64,000 nucleotides of DNA from positions 1,736,001 through 1,800,000 of the forward strand of contig NZ_CP042433.1 in NCBI RefSeq assembly GCF_007970805.1, given 5' to 3'. Each line of letters begins with the position of its first letter. Within the stretch, counting starts at the first letter, position 1. This DNA is from Flavisolibacter ginsenosidimutans. GTDB taxonomy: Bacteria > Bacteroidota > Bacteroidia > Chitinophagales > Chitinophagaceae. The notes under the pieces were generated by a model. It was not told the DNA's origin, ran no database searches, and saw only the letters and a program-made list of their open reading frames with translations. Both the position numbers and the translations under genes were made by a program. Below, piece after piece: positions 28,901-35,887 of the stretch.

Positions 28901-29684
28901 CAGACCAACCGCGATCGTCAGAGCAACCGCCGCAAACCCATGGCAAGTCTTGAATGAAGGCAGGATGATCAGCACGAACGGCAAGAATGTTTGTATTGTC
29001 GAAACGAACATCATCTGTTATATCGACGGTAAAGGTTGTGCGGCCGCCTGCATGATAACCGACCTTTTTCCAATTAAGCCAAATCGTTGCGTATGAACCC
29101 ACACCTTCAAAGAACAGAAAGATGCGCTTGTTTTTTGTTTGTGGCTTTATGTCAAAATAACGCAGGTAATAAGCATAGCCGTGCTTGTTGCCGTGGCGTA
29201 ATCTCCGGTAACCATAATAGTCATCCCAATTGTGCGGCACATCAACTTGTTTCCATTTTTCTGGCAGATCGAACTTCGTCATTTCGAACGCTGTTGGCGA
29301 TGCGTCGAGGCTATCGGTTGCACGGGTGTACCAACCTTTGTTTAAGGAAATATCAGTGCGAAGGTTTTGTGCGGAGAGATGCAGGGACGAAAGCAAAAGC
29401 AGAAACAGAAAACTTATTGCGCAGTGTAAACCCACCCTTTTCGAAGAGTTCTTTGTAGTTACAGTCTGCCGCCCCTCCAAGGAGGGGATGAACAGTCTTT
29501 TATCGGTTGAGCTTTGGTGCACATCCCCTCCTTGGAGGGGCGGCCTAACGATTGATTGTGCTTTAGGACATCGGGGTGGGTTTGCCGAATAGCGAACAAA
29601 GCGTACAAGAGTGCGACGCAACGAAAGCCCAATCGTTATTCTTGCTTCTGGCTCATAAAAATATTTCTGTTGAAGGTTTTTCAT
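25908..29684 (-). CDS. Large GH2-family glycosidase with malectin-like domain
   Basis: ATG 29684 overlaps the upstream stop as ATGA, giving 1258 aa; an alternative GTG at 29435 directly precedes the signal peptide (FLFLLLLSSLHLSAQ) and gives 1175 aa. Residues between the two starts are repeat sequence (see repeats at 29469-29543 and 29587-29655). Jelly roll (WKQVDVPHNWDDYYGY, YATIWLNWKKVGYHAGG), Ig domain, then TIM barrel with GFNAFRDAHQPHNLRYQRYWDSLGILWWPQ and the acid/base Glu in WGLQNESK. A malectin-type carbohydrate-binding domain (YRVNCGGDDYKDVNG) and further sandwich domains form the C-terminal third. Likely an exo-acting beta-glycosidase on pectic side chains. Confidence 0.85.
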   Translation of the reverse strand: MKNLQQKYFYEPEARITIGLSLRRTLVRFVRYSANPPRCPKAQSIVRPPLQGGDVHQSSTDKRLFIPSLEGRQTVTTKNSSKRVGLHCAISFLFLLLLSSLHLSAQNLRTDISLNKGWYTRATDSLDASPTAFEMTKFDLPEKWKQVDVPHNWDDYYGYRRLRHGNKHGYAYYLRYFDIKPQTKNKRIFLFFEGVGSYATIWLNWKKVGYHAGGRTTFTVDITDDVRFDNTNILAVRADHPAFIQDLPWVCGGCSDDRGWSEGSQPMGIFRPVHLIITNTVRVEPFGVHIWNDTTVTEKKAQLYIETEVKNYSAQPKNVRVVNRLVDAKGRVVFIVSSQQKLAAAETRIVKQTPPLVVNPQLWSLTNPYLYNLVTEIIEDGKKIDESKTAYGIRKISWPINHKNTKQFLLNGKPVFINGIAEYEHLLGDSHAFSNEQIHTRVMEVKAAGFNAFRDAHQPHNLRYQRYWDSLGILWWPQMSAHDWYDTPEFRTNFKNLLKEWIKERRNSPSIILWGLQNESKLPEDFAKECTELIRQLDPTASLQRLVTTCNGGSGTDWDVPQNWTGTYGGNPVTYSEDLKRQILVGEYGAWRTIDLHTEGPFVQNGAYSEDRMTQLMEMKVRLAEVAKDSAAGHFMWLLTSHDNPGRTQSGEGYRELDRIGPVNYKGLLTPWEEPTDAYYMYRSNYVSKEKEPMVYIVSHTWPDRWTKPGKKDGIVVYSNCDEVELFNDVRQHSLGRKKRGGIGTHFQWDGVDVNYNVLYAVGYVNGKEVATDLILLHHLPKAPHFNEFYNGTKNITAQQTGYNYLYRVNCGGDDYKDVNGNLWLADKAQASSDTWGSVSWTANFTNMPPYFASQRTISEPIRGTRDWKLFQSFRYGRDKLRFNFPVQDGEYLVELYFAEPWHGKANINAKDWRIFDIAVNNQVVLKDLDVWKEAGFAGALKKKVKVKVTGGTLSISFPHIASGQAVISAIAISTLDQSAKPAPPPPSLIQNLYNESLPKWTARHWATTGGDIFGHPEIGLQSLPPILYGAEWIKPEVVFPTIAGSLKLNFDLSADADVYVAYQYRKPNWLKDFDDTKDSLMNSMGVVFHLYKKRFSKGEKVQLQIGQADWYPVFAVPASGMEPAYDLKPVASYKAVNATLGGNAVKTKIDGKDRVVFEKPSAENSVAWEVSVGVGDVYSLTVSYNNPLQQNVKGNLKLIAADGTLMKEEEVELTPTKAGKSNYISTTTGSMINAGKYKVVLAAKEAQGLSINALDVQ
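29469..29543. repeat. 22-bp inverted repeat forming a long hairpin
   Basis: CCGCCCCTCCAAGGAGGGG plus ATG (29469-29490) is exactly complementary to the segment 29522-29543, with a 31-base loop. The GC-rich CCCCTCC/GGAGGGG type is a common dispersed intergenic repeat in Bacteroidota. Here it lies inside the open reading frame at the 5' end of the large GH2 gene. Confidence 0.8.
29587..29655 (+). repeat. 69-bp dispersed repeat, copy A
   Basis: GAATAGCGAACAAAGCGTAC... through TGGCTCA. It matches, in inverted orientation and with a few mismatches, the segment 32490-32558; both contain ACAAGAGTGCGACGCAAC. It sits just downstream of GH95 and within the extended N-terminal frame of the large GH2. 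Confidence 0.8.
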
Positions 29685-32476
29685 TTCATCACCACCAAGT
29701 CGCTGTTTACGTTGTAGGTTTTTCCTTTTTCGGTTTTGAAAGAAATTGTTTTGCCTTTGTAACGAAGCAAACAGTTGTTGCCTGCCAATGACAGTACGCT
29801 TAAAGTTTGCAAGCTTCCATTCTTCCACGAAAAATTCAGCACAAAACCGCCTCTTGCGCAAATGCCTTTTACGTCACCGTTCGCCAACGCATCGGGCAAA
29901 GCTGGCAATAGATCAATGTACTTTGTGTGGCTCTGCACCAGCATTTCGCCAATGCCCGCCGCGCCGCCAAAATTGCCGTCAATTTGAAAAGGTGGATGCG
30001 CATCAAACAAATTGTGAAAGGAACCCGCACCGCCTTTTTCAGCAGGCGTCAACAACATCTGCAAAAGTTTGTAGGCGTGATTGCCTTCTTTAAAACGTGC
30101 CCATAAATTCAACTTCCAACCAAGGCTCCAACCCGTTGCCGCATCGCCGCGATAGATGAGCGATTGCCGTGCGGCTTTCATCAATTCAGGCGTGTCCCAA
30201 TTGATTTCGGTACCGGGATAAACGGCCCATAAATGCGAAACATGTCGGTGCTTGTCAGCCGTATCATCAACGTCCTGCAGCCATTCCTGTAATTGTCCGT
30301 ATTTGCCAATTTGGTAAGGCGCAATCTGCGAAAGCTTTTGGCTAAGGCTGTCGCGAAGGGCTTTGTCGGTTTGCAAAATTGCACCCGCTTGTATCACCGC
30401 TTTAAAAAGCGAACGAATGATCTCGTGATCCATCGTTGGCCCCATCACCAAACCACCATGTTCCGGCGAATTGGAAGGGCCGCTGATTAACCAACCGGTT
30501 TTTGGATCTTTCACCAAATAATTGTTGAAGAAACGGGCTGCTTCTTTCATCACCGGATAAGCTCTGTTGCGTAAAAAGTCTTTGTCGCCGGTGAATAAAT
30601 AATGCTCCCACAAATGCGTGCTTAACCAACTGCCGCCGCTTACCCAAATACCGTGATTGGACGCGTTGATGGGCGCCGTGCCGCGCCATAAATCGGTGTT
30701 GTGATGGAGCACCCAACCCGGTGCGTTGTAATAGTCGCTTGCGGTTTCGCTGCCGGTTTTCGAAAGTTCATCAATCATTCCGAACAATGGCTGGTGCGTC
30801 GGCGAAAGATTGAGACTTTCCGCCGGCCAGTAATTCATTTCCACGTTGATGTTGGTGGTGTACTTGCTGCCCCAGGGCGGCGTGAGCAAATCGTTCCAGA
30901 TACCTTGCAGGTTGGCGGGACGTGTACCCGGACGTGAACTTGAAATCAAAAGATAGCGTCCGTATTGTGCGTACAAGGCAACGAGAGAAGGATCGCCTGT
31001 TGACGCAAACTTTTCGATGCGGCTATCGGTTGGCAAAGCTTCATTTGCACTGTGACCAAAGTTGAGAAAAAAGGTGTTGAAATATTTTTGGTATTCGGCG
31101 ATGTGCGCTGCTTTAATTTGATTATAATTTTTGTTCTTCAACCCTTGCATGGCACTTGTGCAAAGCGCAACGGAATTACCGGAAACATCTTTGTAATTTT
31201 TGTAGTTGGTTGCAGCCGTTAGATACAAGGTAGCATCATCGGCATTTTTGATAACGAGTTTATCACCATTAACGGTTAGCGTTCCGGCGGTTGTTTTTAC
31301 CTGCAAATAACTATCGCCGTGCAATGCGCCGTTTCGTACCTGAACAGAAAGAGCAATCGTTTTCGCATCAATTTTCTTTACGGTAAAATTCTTGTGCGGG
31401 CTGCTGAGGCTTGCTTCAAAACTAATGCTCCCGGGTTTGGACGCCGTTAAATGAACAGCGATAGTTTGATCCGGTTGAGAAGCAAAATATACCCTCGTGT
31501 AGTTAACACCATTGCTGGTATAAGATGTTTTTGCAAGGGCATTGTTAAGATCCAATTCACGTCGGTAGTCCGTTGCATTTTGTGCATCAACTTTCAACCA
31601 CAAATCACCAAATGGTTGATAGCTGGCTTGATACTGGGGCACAGCGGGTGGATTGTCGTCCTGAACAAAATATTTCCATTGCTTGTTGAGCGAAAGTTTG
31701 CTTCTCTCCTCGCCTTCTGGATAAATGCCAATGTACTTCGACGTGTCTTTGTAACCGGCCAAACCACCCTTGTCAAAAAAGTTCAGCACCTGAATGGCAA
31801 TCACGTTTTTTCCTTTCACCAACGCTTCTTTCGGAATTACATATTTGCGCGGGTCGGTGCTTTCGGTGTGACCAACGAGTTTGCCGTTGATGTAAGTATA
31901 ATCCACATCGCGAATGCGGTTTAAATCGAGCACCAACCCCTTTCCTTGCCATGCCTTCGGCAAATCAAAGCTTGTTCTGAACCACACGGCGCCGTCCAAT
32001 CCTTCCAACCCCACCGACTCCCAACCGTCGTAAGCCGGAACTTGCAGCATACTCCATTTGCTGTCGTCGAATGCAGCTAACGAAGGATTGTTTTGCGTGT
32101 TTAAGGTTCGCACTTTTTTCACCCATTCATCGCGTTTTCCCTCACTGCTTTTGGTTCCCATGAACTGCGCTTCAGCCAAAGCTTCGGCTTCCTTTTGCTT
32201 GCCATCAAAAAGCAGTTGGCGAATCTGCGGCAAATATTTGTAAGCGCCTTTGCGGTTGTAATCACGCGGTTCGCCGGTCCATAACGTTTCTTCGTTAAAC
32301 TGAATCCGGTCTTGTTCTACACCGCCAAAAAGCATGGCACCCAAACGACCGTTGCCGATGGGCAATGCGTCCGTCCATTTTGCAGCGGGGTTGTTGTACC
32401 AAAGTTTAAGTTCTTGCGAAAACGCAGAACCAAGTTGCGTTAGAAAAAATATTACAATGAAGGTTCTTTTAAGCAT
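29681..32476 (-). CDS. GH95 alpha-L-fucosidase / alpha-L-galactosidase
   Basis: 931 aa from ATG 32476 (MLKRTFIVIFFLTQLGSAFSQ signal); the frame upstream of it is repeat sequence and was excluded. LWYNNPAAKWTDALPIGNGRLGAM and FNEETLWTGEP are the GH95 N-terminal signature. A jelly-roll insert (about 120-280, YDGWESVGLEGLDGAVWFRTSFDLP) interrupts the first domain. The catalytic (alpha/alpha)6 barrel has NVEMNYWPAESLNL and GGSWLSTHLWEHY. GH95 removes terminal alpha-L-fucose or, in rhamnogalacturonan II loci, alpha-L-galactose. The gene is bracketed by inverted 69-bp repeats. Confidence 0.92.
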   Translation of the reverse strand: MLKRTFIVIFFLTQLGSAFSQELKLWYNNPAAKWTDALPIGNGRLGAMLFGGVEQDRIQFNEETLWTGEPRDYNRKGAYKYLPQIRQLLFDGKQKEAEALAEAQFMGTKSSEGKRDEWVKKVRTLNTQNNPSLAAFDDSKWSMLQVPAYDGWESVGLEGLDGAVWFRTSFDLPKAWQGKGLVLDLNRIRDVDYTYINGKLVGHTESTDPRKYVIPKEALVKGKNVIAIQVLNFFDKGGLAGYKDTSKYIGIYPEGEERSKLSLNKQWKYFVQDDNPPAVPQYQASYQPFGDLWLKVDAQNATDYRRELDLNNALAKTSYTSNGVNYTRVYFASQPDQTIAVHLTASKPGSISFEASLSSPHKNFTVKKIDAKTIALSVQVRNGALHGDSYLQVKTTAGTLTVNGDKLVIKNADDATLYLTAATNYKNYKDVSGNSVALCTSAMQGLKNKNYNQIKAAHIAEYQKYFNTFFLNFGHSANEALPTDSRIEKFASTGDPSLVALYAQYGRYLLISSSRPGTRPANLQGIWNDLLTPPWGSKYTTNINVEMNYWPAESLNLSPTHQPLFGMIDELSKTGSETASDYYNAPGWVLHHNTDLWRGTAPINASNHGIWVSGGSWLSTHLWEHYLFTGDKDFLRNRAYPVMKEAARFFNNYLVKDPKTGWLISGPSNSPEHGGLVMGPTMDHEIIRSLFKAVIQAGAILQTDKALRDSLSQKLSQIAPYQIGKYGQLQEWLQDVDDTADKHRHVSHLWAVYPGTEINWDTPELMKAARQSLIYRGDAATGWSLGWKLNLWARFKEGNHAYKLLQMLLTPAEKGGAGSFHNLFDAHPPFQIDGNFGGAAGIGEMLVQSHTKYIDLLPALPDALANGDVKGICARGGFVLNFSWKNGSLQTLSVLSLAGNNCLLRYKGKTISFKTEKGKTYNVNSDLVVMK

Positions 32477-32489
32477 CAAGTTTATTTTT

Positions 32490-32558
32490 TGAGCCAAGGG
32501 CCAGTACTGCTGTTCAGCTTTTGTTGCGTCGCACTCTTGTGCGCCTTGTTCGCTATTC
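32490..32558 (-). repeat. 69-bp dispersed repeat, copy B
   Basis: Inverted counterpart of 29587-29655. It overlaps the stop codon of the GH28 gene and fills the gap before GH95. Reading the minus strand gives AATAGCGAACAAGGCGCAC then ACAAGAGTGCGACGCAAC. Confidence 0.8.
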
Positions 32559-34103
32559 AACTTTGATATCCTCTTGCACATTGCTGTCTTTCACCAAAGG
32601 TTTGCTTGCGTACATGAAATTGTTGTTCTTCAGTAAAATAGTTTTTGTCTTGTCGCCACGCACGTTCAAAAATGTTTCGGTTCCTTTTACCGGGTTGCAG
32701 TTGTAGAGAAACACATTTTGCACGTTTACCAAATCAATCACCGGCTTTCCCGCAATTGGCTTCAGTGTCTTTACGCCATCAATCGTTAAATCACTCACGT
32801 TTTCGGCATTGATAGATGAACCTTGCTGCGTAGTAATGCGAACGTTGTGTAGTTCAATGTTCTTTGCTTCTTTAATTACAGCTCCTGTTTGCGCATCAAA
32901 CTGAATATCGTTGAACGTTATATCTTCCACCGGCATTTCAGCAATACCATTAATGTAAATGGCTTGCGCCGTTTGTGCCGTGATATTGCTCATATGAATG
33001 TTGCGGAATCGCGGTGTTCGTTCGGATACTGGCTCCGGTTGCGTTTTGGCGTATTGCATGTCCAGCACCACGGCCTGTTGCTTGATGTTCTTCATGATGA
33101 TGTTGCTCACACGCACTTCTTCCACCACACCGCCTCGACCTCTTGCGGTTTTAATTCGAATGCCTCTGTCCGTTCCGTCAAAGACACAGTTGGAAATTGT
33201 GATCTTTCTTACGTCGCCGCTCATTTCGCTGCCAATTACTACGCCACCGTGACCGGCCAGCATGGTGCAATTGGTGATGGTGTAATTCTCTGCCGGTGCG
33301 GCTTTCAGTCTTCCCGGTTTGTCTTTGCCCGATTTGATGGTGATGCAATCATCGCCCACGCTGATGTGACAGTTAGCGATGTGAACGTATTTGCAACTCT
33401 CGGGATTAATGCCGTCGGTATTGGGTGAATGCGGATTGTTGATGGTCACACCATCAACCGTTACGTTTTCGCAGAACTCGGGATTAACGGTCCAGAAAGG
33501 TGAGTTCACAATGGTAATGCCTTGTATCAAAACGTTTTTGCAATACATGGGCTGAATAAACGGCGGACGCAAAATCCAACTTTTTAATTGACCAAGATCG
33601 TCGGGTTGAACCATGTTCTTGTTTGCGGCTTCAGCAGCCGTTTGCCATTTTGTTTTTGGGTTGCCTTCTTTGTAATTCAGAATGGCGTCCCACCATTTTT
33701 TTCCGTTACCGTTAATTTTCCCACGACCGATGATGGAAATATTTTCAGCCTTGTACGCATAAAACAGCGGCGAAAAACTCATTACGTCTTCGCCTTCAAA
33801 ACGGCTTTCTACGAAAGGCATGTAATCGTCAAAATCGTTACTGAAACTGATTTCCGCGCCGGCATCAATGAAAATGGTGATGTTGCTTTTTAAATGAATC
33901 GGACCAGTGAGATATTTTCCTGCGGGAAAATAAACCGTGCCGCCGCCTTTTTTGGATGCGGCGTCAATGGCGGCTGCAATGGCTTTTGTACACTTGGCCG
34001 AACTGTCGTTCTTGGCGCCATAATTAATGACATTGTAATACGATTGCGCAGACAGAGTGTGCAGCAGTAAACTACAAACTACAAGGAAAAATAATCGAAT
34101 CAT
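32553..34103 (-). CDS. GH28 polygalacturonase
   Basis: 516 aa with signal peptide (1-19, ending LSAQ). All four GH28 blocks are present on a right-handed beta-helix: NTDG (228-231), GDD in ISVGDDCITIKSG (250-252), GHG (284-286) and RIK in RGIRIKTARGRGG (about 314). Asp in NTDG and both Asp in GDD are the catalytic acids. It hydrolyses galacturonate linkages in pectin, probably exo on oligomers released by the PL1 lyases. Its last codons and stop fall in a dispersed repeat, so the natural C-terminus may have been altered slightly. Confidence 0.95.
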   Translation of the reverse strand: MIRLFFLVVCSLLLHTLSAQSYYNVINYGAKNDSSAKCTKAIAAAIDAASKKGGGTVYFPAGKYLTGPIHLKSNITIFIDAGAEISFSNDFDDYMPFVESRFEGEDVMSFSPLFYAYKAENISIIGRGKINGNGKKWWDAILNYKEGNPKTKWQTAAEAANKNMVQPDDLGQLKSWILRPPFIQPMYCKNVLIQGITIVNSPFWTVNPEFCENVTVDGVTINNPHSPNTDGINPESCKYVHIANCHISVGDDCITIKSGKDKPGRLKAAPAENYTITNCTMLAGHGGVVIGSEMSGDVRKITISNCVFDGTDRGIRIKTARGRGGVVEEVRVSNIIMKNIKQQAVVLDMQYAKTQPEPVSERTPRFRNIHMSNITAQTAQAIYINGIAEMPVEDITFNDIQFDAQTGAVIKEAKNIELHNVRITTQQGSSINAENVSDLTIDGVKTLKPIAGKPVIDLVNVQNVFLYNCNPVKGTETFLNVRGDKTKTILLKNNNFMYASKPLVKDSNVQEDIKVE

Positions 34104-34321
34104 TGCTTTATCTTTTAAGCAGAAGAAATGAAACTCTTCGTTTTATTCTCAATTTATCTTCTAATCTTTCAAGCGGCTCACTCTGTGCTGTCACACTGAG
34201 TTTGCCGAAGGGTCGCGGCACGGCTTGTCTCCAGCGTCTTTGCTATCACACCGGCTTCCCTCCGACTTTACCAGGCTCGAAGGCTCAGCCTGACGGTCTT
34301 ATTGTTTGCAAACTTTTTCCC
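34104..34321. repeat. Intergenic REP-like repeat remnant
   Basis: The 218-base gap contains CACACTGAGTTTGCCGAAGG (about 34192-34211) and, near 34270-34300, CTCGAAGGCTCAGCCTGACGG. These are the two characteristic ends of the TGAG..TTCGA-type dispersed repeats found between Bacteroidota genes. No gene was found. Confidence 0.5.
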
Positions 34322-35884
34322 TTACAACATTTTCACCGTGACGCGCTGCAACGCCTTTCCATGGTACAATTCCTTTCCATCCGCATACACAAAAAAGCCA
34401 GCGCCCTTGCCGTACTTTTTTCCGTCTTTATCCCAACGGATGTCTATCATCTTCCCGTGATACAAAACCTTGCTCAGCGAAAACCAATTCCATTTGCTTT
34501 GCGGCACCAACGGCGAAATCGCCAGCAAGTTGTCTTCTCTCGGTTTTAAGCCAATCAAATCACTGATGATTAAATCGGCAAAACAGGAATGATTGTAATA
34601 GCTGCTGCGCGGGTTGTCACCCTTCAACCACTCGCCGTTTTTCTCGTCCTGGTATTCGCCCAAATATGGCAAGCCTCTTTTCTGATGCGACCAGGCATAT
34701 TTGTGCAACTCGTCATAGAAAACAGAAGCATTCATCTTTGCCCGGTTGCTGTAATTGTTCAGCAGGTTCGACAAACCTTTCAAGGTTTGCGTGGTAGCAA
34801 AAGGCCAAACGGCACCGTCCCATTCACAACCATGACCGGTACCGTGTGTGCGAAAAAGTGGATGACGTCTTTCAGCTGTTGTGATGCCCCACTTTGCTTT
34901 GAACCCTGTTGTATCAAGCAACTGGTTCCATTGCGTTGCATATGTCGCTTTGTCGTCAGGTAGATTAAAATACCAGGGGATGTATCCCAATTCTTCCCGG
35001 GCATCATCCAACTTTCCTGTCGGGTGAAGCACTTTAAAGAAGCTTTCTTTTGCGTCCCACAAACTGTCCTGCACCAGCTTTTTGAGTTCTGCCGCTTTCT
35101 GCGCATACTTTGTTTTTAAGCTGTCAATGGATAGAAGGTCACCCATTTTTGAAAGCGCCCAGGCGTTGCCGTACATGTAACTGTTGATGGTGGGCCGCCG
35201 GTTCATTTCCTTTCTTCCGCCGCTGATGGATTCTTCCATCGCATCACGCACATCGTATTGCCAAAACAAACCAGAAGGCAAGCGCTTCTCGGCTTCCCAT
35301 TGCCTGTAATCGGCAGCAAGGGGCGCAACGTTTTTGCGTAGAAAATCTTTGTCGAGATTAACGAGATAACGCTTGTATATCGCGTATTGCAACCAACTGC
35401 TGAAAGCGTGGAGGTGCGGCTTCGGCGTTTTGGGATCAACGTTCAACCAGAAATTCACGTAGTCATTCAAGTAGGTTTGATTGTGCAGCCAACGCAGTTC
35501 ATAAATGTGATGACCCAGCGCACTGCTCACCGTGTTGTATTTGCCGGCGTGATTGACCGGCGTAATGAATTCGGTAAAAACAAAACCATCCGGCGTTTCT
35601 TTTAAATGCTTGCGTATCGTCCACCACCGGTAATAATAGATTTTTTCAATCGTTGTATCGGGGCATTCAAACAGCGGAATGTTTTGCGAAAGCCAATCGA
35701 GGGCTTTGTCGTTGGGAACGTAATTTTTTACATACTCCGAATCCACCGCATTGAAATAGTTGACGTAGTGCGCCAATTTACCGGTATTCAGCGAAAGATT
35801 TTTTTTCTGCGCATGGCCAACAAAAGCCGTCGAGAAAAAGGCAAGCAAGAAAAAAAACGTTGTATAACCTTTTTGTTTATTCAT
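34322..35884 (-). CDS. (alpha/alpha)6-barrel glycoside hydrolase, MGH1-like
   Basis: 520 aa, signal peptide ending GHAQ. Helical repeats with aromatic and acidic motifs (YYYRWWTIRKHLKETPDG, GLFWQYDVRDAMEESISGGR, SLWDAKESFF, GHGCEWDGAVWPFATTQTL, PRSSYYNHSCFADLIISDLIGL) resemble MGH1-like/GH63-type toroids. GFVFTEFITPV and EWDGAVWPF probably hold the catalytic acids. Exported enzyme of unresolved family. The stop of the GH67-like gene upstream is four bases away, so they are a tight pair and may act on the same side chain. Confidence 0.75.
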   Translation of the reverse strand: MNKQKGYTTFFFLLAFFSTAFVGHAQKKNLSLNTGKLAHYVNYFNAVDSEYVKNYVPNDKALDWLSQNIPLFECPDTTIEKIYYYRWWTIRKHLKETPDGFVFTEFITPVNHAGKYNTVSSALGHHIYELRWLHNQTYLNDYVNFWLNVDPKTPKPHLHAFSSWLQYAIYKRYLVNLDKDFLRKNVAPLAADYRQWEAEKRLPSGLFWQYDVRDAMEESISGGRKEMNRRPTINSYMYGNAWALSKMGDLLSIDSLKTKYAQKAAELKKLVQDSLWDAKESFFKVLHPTGKLDDAREELGYIPWYFNLPDDKATYATQWNQLLDTTGFKAKWGITTAERRHPLFRTHGTGHGCEWDGAVWPFATTQTLKGLSNLLNNYSNRAKMNASVFYDELHKYAWSHQKRGLPYLGEYQDEKNGEWLKGDNPRSSYYNHSCFADLIISDLIGLKPREDNLLAISPLVPQSKWNWFSLSKVLYHGKMIDIRWDKDGKKYGKGAGFFVYADGKELYHGKALQRVTVKML

Positions 35885-35887
35885 AGC

